From positions 795,226 through 817,363 of the forward strand of contig WELB01000025.1 in the NCBI GenBank assembly GCA_009602725.1: a stretch of 22,138 bases of DNA, read 5' to 3'. The notes below the pieces were generated by a model. That model worked only from the letters and a program-made list of their open reading frames with translations. It had not been told where the DNA came from and ran no database searches. Both the position numbers and the translations under genes were made by a program. Shown piece by piece: positions 10,248 to 18,368 of the stretch (positions within the stretch are counted from its first letter, which is position 1; each line of letters opens with the position of its first letter). This stretch comes from Spirogloea muscicola (lineage: Eukaryota; Streptophyta; Zygnematophyceae; Spirogloeales; Spirogloeaceae).

Positions 10248-10287
<40 letters not shown>

Positions 10288-10661
10288 GCGAGCAATGTGG
10301 ATTGCGTGATGATGGAGCTGGTGCACACGTGGCACCCCTCCGGCGAGTGGCCGTGTCACGTCGGATTAGTGGTCGCCGTTCACACGGTCGTCTGTTGTGG
10401 GAAGTGGGAAGAAGCAAGTGGGGTTCGGTTGGTGTGCTCGTGGGCTTTGATGGGGCCAAAACTGCCATCGAGCCGGGGCCTGGTAACGGCGATGTTCTCC
10501 GGGGGGTGCGCCCAGCGTTCGCCGACCGATTTAGATTACGGAGAGGCAACCCGCCCAGCCCAGCCTGCTTCCCCGCTTTCCCCACCATTCCCTTCCGCCA
10601 ATTGTGTGCCGCCGACCCCAGGGCCTGCCTCGCCGCCCGCGACTTCCCCGCGCCATCGGCG

Positions 10662-10696
<35 letters not shown>

Positions 10697-10700
10697 CACC
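10202..10700. promoter_or_regulatory. Shared divergent promoter region with CGG tracts
   Basis: About 500 bp separate the acylphosphatase start (minus) from the FLOE start (plus). CGG-type triplet tracts lie at both ends, around 10211-10287 and 10659-10697, each next to a start codon. The middle has mixed composition. No TATA box was evident. Long open frames crossing this region on both strands come from the triplet tracts. Confidence 0.55.
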
Positions 10701-12722
10701 ATGGAGCGGGACCCTTTCGCGGAGCTCATGCAGCCGGTGCCGGAGGCCAAGGCGGCGGCCGCGGGCGCCGGCGGCGGCACCGACGGCGACGGCGGTGGCG
10801 GCAAGGGCCTGGACCTCGACGACAGCGTGCTGCCGAGCTACGACTTCCAGCCGCTGCACGGCGGCGCCGCCGCTGCCGCCAAGGTGCGTCGCCATGCTAG
10901 GACAGGCGCTGCTTGCGGAGCCTCGGTGCTCGCAGGTGTCACGTCAATTGGTGCCCGAAAAGGCCCCTGGGGGCGCATCCGCATCCTCAATTGCTTCCTA
11001 CTCGCATCCTGAATTGGTGCCGCTTGACATAGTCCAGCCTGCGCACATCGTTGACCTTGCGGGCCCTGACTTCCGTGCCCTTGGCTTCCATGTGGGAGGA
11101 GGCAAACATCGCCTTCTGTGACCACTGTTTTGATGTTGCAAAGAATGGAAAGAGCAACAAGTTCTAAATTGAAAGTCACAGGTTCAAATCCTGTAGAGTG
11201 CGTTCAATCGAAGGTTGACGTGCGGAAGCCTGGCTCCTTTGTCCTCCCCTACCGCAGAAGGACACGCAGGCGACTGGAGCAGGAGCGGCGCGTCCGACCA
11301 GCGGCCCCCTGGCAGCCATGGTCAAGAGCGGGCCGGCTGCCCCCACTCGTGGACAGGTCGGTGTCGCTCGCGTATATCCACCAAATTGCAAGGGCACAGC
11401 AGTCACCATACTTTGGTGCAGTTTCTTGTGCTGATCTTGTTACGTAATTTCACCATTGCATACCATGGTGCACGTGACCATAGCCATGGCCTAGTCATAG
11501 GAAAGAGCCTCCTAACCCAACACGTTCACTGGCCTTATCGGATGACTGATCACCGGCGTTCCAGTACGATGTAGGTTACGGACAGTCCCGAGGCTTCAGC
11601 AGCCGCGGAGGCAGCCGTGGAGCGCGGCATGAAGAAGTATGCGGAGAAACTTATGGAAGTGCTGGAGGACATGGGCGAGCGCCTGCAACGGCTGGAGGGC
11701 ACTGCGACTCGCCTGGAGGCTGCGGTGGCAGATGTGCAGCATGCCATTGATGAGAGCCACGGCGCTGCTGAGGGCCGCGCCCGCAATTTCGAGAACATGG
11801 TCCGTGAGGTGAGGCTGGTTGCCGGCTTGACTTCTCAAAGAATTCCGCCTGCCTTAGCGGTTTTGGGTCTCCAGTAGAAATGTCTTTGGTGAAGTCAGTT
11901 ACCGCAAGACTGGCAGCTGTTGCCGCTTGAGCACGTTCGAGTGACGTCGCCGTGACCTGCCTATTGGCAGGTCCAGCGAGGCGTCCAGCTGCTCCGCGAC
12001 AAGCAGGAACTTGTGGAGGCTCAGGCAGAGCTTGCGAAAATGCAGATTGTGGCGGCGGCGGCATCGGGCAAGACTATCGACGATGCTCCTGCTCCCCTTC
12101 CGGCGCCGGCGCACCCTGAGCCGGCAGAGGTTGTTCTGCCCTCGGCCCCGCCGCAGGTCTCGCCAGCAGCGATGGCAGCGCCACCTGCCCCTGCGTACTT
12201 GCCGGCGCTTCCGCTACCACCAGCATCCCAGGGATTGCAGCAGGCGATTGCTCAATACCCTGCTCAGCAGCAGCAGCAGCTGCCGCCACCGCAGCAACCT
12301 CCGCCTGCTCAGCAGCAGCAGCAGCAGCAGCAGCTGCCGCCGCCGCCCCCGATGCAGCAGCAGCAGCAAGCCCCACAAGCCCAGTACCACCAACAGCAGG
12401 CCCTGCAGCAGCAGCAGCAGCAGCAGCCGCCGCCACCCCCGTCTCTCGCATACCATCAACAGCCCCAGAACTCCCTCGCCCCACAGCAGCCACAGCAGCA
12501 GCCGCCGATGGGCTACCAGCACCAGCAGGCACAACAGCCGGTCAGTCTGCAAGTATCTGACATTTTATGCTTGCTTGTAGCTTGCTTCATGAGAGAGAGG
12601 ATGATTTAAGGAAGTACTCAGAGACTGGCAATAAATGACCAGCAAATGCTTGGCTTGCAAATAGGCGCAGGTCTCAGCGCAGCAGATGCTGCAAATGCAG
12701 CCGTATGTGCCACCGCAGCAGC

Positions 12723-12768
<46 letters not shown>

Positions 12769-14143
12769 GCCGCCACAGCAGCATCAGCAGCAGCAATACG
12801 GGCAGCCCGAACAGGCAGGCGCATATGGCCAAGCCTCAGCGCAGAGCCTATCATCGCCATCTGTGCCATACGCTCAAGCTCCCCAGCAGCCTCTCCAGCA
12901 GGTATAGTGCGCTTGATTACCCTGCGGTTTGTATGTATCACCATGTGCAGATGACTGTGATAGCACATGACAATTGTCATGTAACTCTATTCCTTATCAC
13001 AAATTGGCATTGTGATGTGTCTGCTACTTGATGTTCAGCACGTGCAGTCGGCCATGTCGGAGGTGCCGTCTTACCTGCCTCAGGGCCACCCTGCCGCGTA
13101 TGCGGAGCGCCTGCAGCTGGCACTGCAATCCGGCGATCGGTTGCCGCCTCCGCCGCTGCAGCAACAATTGATGCCGCCAATGGGCATGCAGTCACCGTAC
13201 GAGGTGCCGCTCCACAGAAACTCCTCACTGAGCGGCCCCTCGGCTTCCAGCTATCAGCCATATGAGGCCCAGGCGTCTGCCCCTAATCAATCGCCCATGC
13301 AGTACCGCTTTGCACAGGTGCGCTGCTGGCAGCCCATGTACTGCTTGTTGCTGAAGCACCGTCTTCCTCTTGTCTTTGTAATTATCAATTCTGCTGATAG
13401 CCACTTGCATACTGCTCACTCCTTTGAGCTTATGCCACAAAGCACAGCATCACAGCCATAGCGTGTACTTAGAGCATATGTCTCTTGGTTGAGGTCATTG
13501 ATCTGGAAGGATCTGCATGCTTATGAATTTTCCTATCCTGGCAGCCGGTGGCCTCGGCTCCAACAACCAGCACGGGCATTAGCTCCTACCCACGACTGCA
13601 GGTGCAGTGGCGCGCACTCGCTCATCTCGAAGTTGGGCAGAAAGCACGGTGCAACAGCTTGTAAGCCATGCATATATGTATGTAGTCAACTGCGACTGGC
13701 GAGTGGCTCCACGAGTAATGTCCGTTTTGTGGCATTTGTAGATGGCCCAGCCTGTGGGCAGCCCCCCACCGCTTGCGAGGGAGGCTAACAGTGGCTCTGC
13801 AGCCCAGGGGGGCTCTGCTCCCCTAGGAACAAGCCGCGTACCTATCGACAAGGTGATTGAGGACGTCTCAGCCATGGGCTTCTCCAAGGACCAGGTAAGA
13901 GGCCAGCTCTATTTGGTCGCTGAGTCTTTGGCTTGTGTACGTCAATGTCTGATCCTTTGAAGCACAAGCTCCAGCAGAGTGTTAAATTTCAGAACTTGGC
14001 CTGCTTACTTTCAGGTGCGGACCGTGGTGAGACGTCTGACTGAGAACGGGCAAGCTGTGGACCTAAATATTGTGCTCGATAAGCTCATGAATGGCGGTGT
14101 TGGCAGTGATACGCAGGCCCACAAGGGCTGGTTCAGCAGATGA
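10701..14143 (+). CDS. FLOE: FLOE-type prion-like protein with DUF1421 domain
   Basis: Homologue of Arabidopsis FLOE1, a DUF1421 protein that forms hydration-dependent condensates and affects seed germination. Exons: 10701-10883, 11258-11356, 11575-11808, 11971-12552, 12671-12901, 13039-13317, 13545-13601, 13742-13894, 14015-14143; 648 aa. The start GCCACCATGG is an ideal context. Domain order matches FLOE: acidic Gly/Asp-rich N-terminus with DLDDSVLPSYDF (about 38-50); a coiled coil at about 108-200 (ERGMKKYAEKLMEVLEDMG, LLRDKQELVEAQAELAKMQ); a long Gln/Pro/Ser-rich region (about 210-585) with poly-Gln and a run of 16 Pro; then the UBA-like DUF1421 core (VPIDKVIEDVSAMGF...VLDKLMNGG, about 588-635) and a KGWF-type tail. 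All introns are phase 0. Exon 4 has an alternative donor at 12540 (CCG|GTCAGT), four residues shorter. Exon 2 is the least certain: it has a good acceptor and the right phase but weak similarity. Confidence 0.9.
11135..11194 (+). other. tRNA-like fragment in FLOE intron 1 (Pol III A/B-box-like)
   Basis: A perfect T-arm lies at 11178-11194: 5-bp stem ACAGG/CCTGT around loop TTCAAAT, containing the B-box GGTTCAAATCC. About 40 nt upstream, GTTGC (11135-11139) can pair with GCAAC (11154-11158) around an A-box-like AAAGAATGG. No acceptor stem or proper anticodon arm could be drawn, so this is not a working tRNA. It may be a tRNA pseudogene or the head of a SINE. Confidence 0.35.
12265..12436 (+). 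repeat. Coding CAG tracts (poly-Gln) in FLOE exon 4
   Basis: Several runs of CAG, some with single interruptions, encode Gln runs of up to 8 between Pro-rich spacers. They produce long Leu- or Ala-rich frames on the opposite strand that are not genes. Confidence 0.9.
12728..12780 (+). repeat. Coding CCG/CCA tract (16 Pro) in FLOE exon 5
   Basis: An almost pure CCG run ending in CCA/CCG codons encodes 16 consecutive Pro, followed by a Gln/His run. Such a tract is prone to length change between strains. Confidence 0.9.
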
Positions 14144-14434
14144 AGTGTTGGCCTTGTCTGTGCAAGGTCCGCTTTTGCAGCTGCGGATTCTTCAGAGCCT
14201 TGTCCTAGGACAGAATCTCTGAGTTTGGCATTAGCGTTGCCGCTTTCTCAAGCAGAAGCTCTTATGAGCAGCCAAGCTTGAGAGAAGCACCGTTTGTTGC
14301 AGCTATGTTGGTGATGAATGGCTATCCAGCCCACTAGGCACGTGGGTTGTGACACATGTGCAGTTGATATTCAGTCTGTAGCTGGTCAAAGCGAGATAGC
14401 TGTATAATTTTTACAGGGGGCTTGCCTTCGTGCA

Positions 14435-14458
14435 TGTAACTATGTGATAGAGCTGTAA
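14435..14458 (+). terminator. Two TGTAA poly(A) signals for FLOE
   Basis: TGTAA occurs at 14435-14439 and again at 14454-14458, about 300 nt past the FLOE stop. Two closely spaced signals allow slightly different 3' ends. Confidence 0.6.
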
Positions 14459-14668
14459 TGAGTGATGGAGGGCCAAGTACAGAGGCAAGCACATCTTTTC
14501 AAGATATACATTACCCTGCAACGGTTGCTTAGGTGTTCTGTCCATAAACATATCTTCATTGGCCATCAGACTTTCTTAGGAGATCAGTACTTGATCAGGA
14601 CAAACCATGTAATCACATATGCCCTTATGCATAATGTGCTTCGAGGCAGCACAAGCCAAATGCTTATA

Positions 14669-14673
14669 TTACA
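14669..14673 (-). terminator. Poly(A) signal TGTAA for the plastid protein gene
   Basis: TTACA on the plus strand, about 80 nt downstream of the stop at 14750 on the minus strand. Confidence 0.6.
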
Positions 14674-14749
14674 TGATCAGAGGGCCACATACCCTGTCTC
14701 TAATCTAGTCCTGTGCAGACCCTTGTTATCTTGTATACCTACAACAAGC

Positions 14750-17278
14750 TCATGTGGTCCTCCTTGTAAATCGAACAATGTACTTGTACACTGTTGTGGG
14801 TTTGTCCGCCATCATGAGGCCAAGGACGTCCATTGAGGAAAGCCCCTGGCCATTCGACCCTGCAGCCCCTCCCACCAGAGGATACATTGCAATTCGCTGA
14901 AACGCCTGCATGACGTAGATTGAAAAGCTCAGCCAGCTGCTTTCGTCATAGTTGCACAATGCTGCACAGAGAGAAGAGCACAACGAAACAGCAAGGTCAT
15001 CAGGCCTTGCGCACAGCAAAAGGCACATGCTTGGTACAGCTCATTGCAAGTCCACAGCGCACAGGACAACAGCCAGGGGCCAGACAGCAAGCATCTTGTC
15101 TATGGCTCTGCTCGTGCCCCTTGCCACACCTGTGCACAAGATATTAGCTGTCTAGACCTGCTAAGATAGAGCAGGACTGTGCACCTCGATATTGTCCACG
15201 TGCCTCGCTGTGGCATCCCATCGATATCTTGTCAAATTTCTACTGGCCTGCACCAAGAAGGTGAATTTGATCAAGCTCAAAGGCAGCCCATAAAGTAGTG
15301 AAGACTGGGGCCCTGAGCTTGACGTTCACAAAGGCAGTGCTCCTGCTCCTGTGAGCAAGGGAAGGCATACAAGCACAAGGCTACACTTCCAGTGGAACTT
15401 TTTTGTTCCAAGAATATCCAGCCAGAGTTGGTCTCTTTGTGCTACTTTTTGCCGGCATTATGCTGCATCTTAAGTCATAACCAGACCTTTACTGATGGAG
15501 GCCCGTTGACTCTTGTGCTGTTGTCAAAGACCTGATAACAAACAAAAAAGTTGACATATCAGCCTCATACATTGGAACTAGCACTGCAGCCGAGGATTAA
15601 CACATCAAAAAGGAAAAACACAATGTGCACAGAAGCAACTTCTGAGAATTCTGAGAATACACCAGGACTTGGCAAGTTGCAAGGTTCAGGCACTGAATGG
15701 AGCGGCAGGTTGGAGAGGCGCCGCAGAAGAGGAGGGATAAGGTGGGGCGTGCCTGTTTTGAGTACTCAGAGGTGTCAAACTGGCCAGGAGCAGACAGCTC
15801 AAAGGAGCGCTTGGTGATCAAGCTCTCCACCTGCAGCTCTTCCCAAGTGAAGAAAGTCGTGCATGACCAGGTTCAACACGCAGCCCTAAGTGTTTCGATT
15901 GTTGGTGCATAAAGCAGATGCAGCAAGCAGGGACCAGCAATGCCCGACGAAGTACAGACGCAGTGAATGCTAGCACCAGCATGCCGTGCTGATAATCGTC
16001 AGATCCAGTAGGCAGAGGCACAATGATACTTGGGCTCTGGAGGGAAAGCTTGGATCTGACAATGGGGCCGAAGAGCACATGGACATCCTGATGGGCACCT
16101 TGAGACCGCCCTCCAGTGTGAGCACGAGGCGATTGGGGGACTTGGGCGACCACTTGCCCTCCTTGATGTACCCTGGTCCGACGGACGCCTCCACCAGCGA
16201 CTGCACAAGCAGTGTGACCAACAAGTTCATCCAATTTTAAGCGCTGTTTTCCCAACAGCCCAATAAGCTTCAAGGTAAGCGAATCTGTAAGTGCAAACCG
16301 TGCCAGCAGAGAAAGAGGTGCACCGTGGTCGTGAACAGGCGGTCGCCGATGACGTATCCACCAAAGGGCACAAACTTGGCCGCATAGTTGGTGGTCGTGT
16401 TCAGCTGCTTGCGGGCCTGCTGCACAGTCCTGACGTCCGCGACCTCGTCGCCCTGCAAGGGGCACGTCAAGGCAAAGTATGTGCTATGCAACTTGTACAA
16501 AGCGGCTGGAGCCTGGGCAGCCGAGAGCTTCTGTCGACACCGGAGGCCAGTGAATGGCAAGCCCGAGACAACGCAAACATGAGCCCGAGGCATGCGCATG
16601 CCGTGTTGGACGTAGGCACAGGCGGACCTGGGGGGTGTCAACGGCGATCAGCGTCGAATGGCAGTCCCAGGTGCCTTCAAAGATGCTGCAGAAATGCCGC
16701 AGCGCATCAACCGGTGCCACGAGACCAATCTCGTGTACTGGGCGAATGCCCACGATCGAGATTATGAAGCTCTAAGGCTGAGTGAACAAATATTCGCTTG
16801 TAGACACCGTCAAAGCCTCACAAGTCCCAGCTTGCTAAACCCTGAGTCCCAGAACACTGCCGAAGTCCCATGGCCTCAAGGAGGTCCGAGAGGAAGCCCA
16901 GAACCCAGAGTCTCAGAACACTGCCAAAGTCCCACGGCCTCAAGTAAGGTCCAGACGAAGCCCAGACCGACTCGGGCGAGACGAGGGGCCCGTCGGAAGC
17001 GGCGCACTTTGGATAGTAGATGTCGGGGTCGCCGATGCCGAGGCCCCGCAGCAGCATGTTGCCAGCGGGGCCCCGCTCCGCGGCGGCCGCCGCCGCCGTC
17101 GCCGCCGCCGGAAGGGGCACCGCCGCCGCCGCGNAGTGCGGGGGGCCTTGCCGGGCCTCCTTCTCAGCTCCCCTCGTCCGTTGAGGGCGCCCGGAGGAGG
17201 CGGTCCAAGGCCGGTGGCGACGCCGGCGCCGGCGACGGCGGCGGCGGCGGCGGCGGCGACGGCGGCGGCGGCGGCCAT
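14750..17278 (-). CDS. Conserved, probably plastid, protein of unknown function (DUF6816-like)
   Basis: No enzyme family recognised. The motif order recalls an uncharacterised cyanobacterial/plastid family that I believe is catalogued as DUF6816; that name is tentative. Exons: 17278-17008 (contains an N), 16685-16628, 16452-16324, 16200-16099, 15830-15753, 15531-15487, 15247-15185, 14905-14750. After exon 1 the joined frame is: YYPNIFEGTWDCHSTL, VDTPQGDEVAD, AAKFVPFGGYVIGDRLF, SVGPGYIKEGKWSPKSPNR, LEGGLKVESLITKRSFE, FDTSEYSKQVFDNS, ASRNLTRYRW, AFQRIAMYPL, and YKYIVRF near the end. This gives about 210 residues after the Ala-rich leader. The exact joins, including a 45-nt exon, support the model. 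Exon 1 begins MAAAAAVAAAAA, then is Pro/Arg-rich, consistent with a plastid transit peptide; the N at 17134 breaks its frame. The fifth intron in the list starts with GC (CAG|GCACGC). Confidence 0.75.
16841..16968. repeat. 64-bp tandem repeat in intron 1 of the plastid protein gene
   Basis: Units 16841-16904 and 16905-16968 share CAGAACACTGCC, AAGTCCCA and GGCCTCAAG with scattered differences, so this is an older duplication than the one at 8665. It lies inside the 322-nt first intron (17007-16686). Confidence 0.85.
17134..17134. other. Assembly gap (single N) in exon 1 of the plastid protein gene
   Basis: The N lies in GCC/CGC repeats that encode the Ala-rich leader. The frame from the ATG at 17278 and the frame of the conserved part differ across it, so the true gap is not one base. 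Confidence 0.8.
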
Positions 17279-17304
17279 GATGGCGGCGCTTGCTATGTAC
17301 CAGA

Positions 17305-17331
17305 CTAGGGTTCTCGCTAGTATCAGGGTTT
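17305..17331 (-). promoter_or_regulatory. Telo-box-like motifs upstream of the plastid protein gene
   Basis: On the coding strand AAACCCT (17331-17325) and AACCCTAG (17312-17305) lie about 30-50 nt upstream of the ATG. Telo-boxes (AAACCCTA) are known 5' elements of many plant housekeeping genes. Whether they act here is inference. Confidence 0.4.
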
Positions 17332-17490
17332 AAGCAGATATGAAGGATTGCTGTTAGAAGAGGCTGTGTGAACCATCCAGGTGCATATGGATGGTCTAAG
17401 CGGAACGAGACTGCCCACATCAGGCTGCCAAGCTGGGACCTCGCCAAATGTTCGACGTGAAGAAGCAGCTTCATTTCCAAAGGGGGGCGA

Positions 17491-17632
17491 GGGCTGTGAA
17501 AAGTCAGCCCACAGACGATAGAACACGTCCAAGTGAACAAGGTCGACTTTGACTCGGCCTGTTGACACTTGACTGTGAACGAGAGAAGAAGTGGCTCTCC
17601 CAATGGGGGCAAGGGCTGTGAGAAGTCAGCCC
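17491..17632. repeat. Two direct repeats containing a GGGCTG-N8-CAGCCC inverted repeat
   Basis: Copies at 17491-17510 and 17613-17632 read GGGCTGTGARAAGTCAGCCC, with R being A in one and G in the other. Flanking sequence is also related, at about 120-bp spacing. A third, slightly different copy lies upstream of AMT1 at 21785-21802. Confidence 0.75.
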
Positions 17633-17828
17633 GAAAAGAATTGACAAGGTTCAAGAGAAAGGCTGCTGATAACCACGAACAAGAACATAGTCATCTATCA
17701 TTGAAGGTACTTTCTTCCGCCAGCCCTCCAGCCTAGTGCATACCAAGGACGCTTCTTAAGTGTATCTACAGCACATGGATCCGCAGGCTGGGGCTCAGGG
17801 CTTACATAGTTCCGCATCAGCGACAATA

Positions 17829-17930
17829 AGTCAGATGAGCTGAGGGGAGGAGGGACTTACCCACCGCGCAAGTCAGTGGCTGCTGCAAGAATACGATCAG
17901 TACGGCGGGCAAGCGACTGGGGACGGCGAA
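17829..17930. repeat. Dispersed repeat copy shared with the AMT1 upstream region
   Basis: AAGTCAGATGAGCTGAGGGG, then a diverged stretch, then GTGGCTGCTGCAAG, match 21884-21990 in the same order and orientation with an estimated 75-80% identity. Both copies lie upstream of minus-strand genes. Confidence 0.75.
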
Positions 17931-18115
17931 TGTTTGCGCTCTAGACAACATGACTGTCTACCTGGAGGTCCTACAATCTGGTATTTAGGCTGCCCAGCGG
18001 TGCTGAGGATGTACGCCGGCTAAGTGAATGTTGTGTTGCCAGTTACTACAGACGCACATCTTGACACCAGTTCCAAAGAGGCTGGCGGCGACAGTAAGTA
18101 AAGCACCAACCTGCA

Positions 18116-18150
18116 GCAGCAAGGTGGATGCCTTTGGGCATCCATGCTGC
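18116..18150. promoter_or_regulatory. Hairpin in the AMT1 3' flank
   Basis: TGGATGCC (18125-18132) and GGCATCCA (18137-18144) form a perfect 8-bp stem with a 4-nt loop. An outer GCAGC/GCTGC stem (18116-18120 and 18146-18150) can extend it. It lies about 25 nt past the candidate poly(A) signal on the minus strand, so it may fall just outside the mRNA. Confidence 0.5.
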
Positions 18151-18174
18151 AGCTAATTCAGCTCACAGCTTCTG

Positions 18175-18179
18175 TTACA
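18175..18179 (-). terminator. Poly(A) signal TGTAA for AMT1
   Basis: TTACA on the plus strand, about 190 nt downstream of the AMT1 stop at 18369. Confidence 0.5.
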
Positions 18180-18368
18180 ATCAAAAAGGTAACTGGACGC
18201 GAGCGCAAGCTTAGCAGCCCCAGTGTCCAGCTAAAGACCATGTCTGAGCACCTTATACTGACAGGCACTCCAACAGAAGCCAGACAAATGCAAGTGGAAG
18301 CTCAATTTGAGAGGTAGAAAGCGCAGGCAGGGCAATGGCCAGCCTTGCACCACGGCTCCTTGAGGTGC

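Larger units (their letters stand above)
14144..14749. other. Convergent 3' UTRs of FLOE and the plastid protein gene
   Basis: No gene. The region separates the FLOE stop (14143) from the stop of the minus-strand gene (14750). Poly(A) signals for both directions are present, and their order implies transcripts that do not overlap: FLOE would end near 14460-14480 and the other near 14650. Confidence 0.65.
17279..18368. other. Gap between genes: promoter of the plastid protein gene and 3' UTR of AMT1
   Basis: No gene seen. Starting from the 17278 start codon it holds: two telomere-like motifs (17305-17331), a region resembling AMT1 upstream DNA (17325-17395), two direct repeats each carrying a GGGCTG-N8-CAGCCC inverted repeat (17460-17512 and 17580-17632), and a second AMT1-like upstream segment (17829-17930). 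Towards the other end are a hairpin (18116-18150) and the AMT1 poly(A) signal. Confidence 0.6.

Noticed and set aside
9857-10804. 315-codon minus-strand frame extending the acylphosphatase exon upstream to 10804
   Set aside because: The upstream part is antisense to FLOE exon 1 and the CGG tracts. The ATG at 10201 with a presequence-like start fits better.
11135-11194. Calling a functional tRNA gene
   Set aside because: No acceptor stem and no regular anticodon arm could be paired.
12074-12552. Ala- and Leu-rich minus-strand frames opposite FLOE exon 4
   Set aside because: They are shadows of the CAG/CCG coding repeats.
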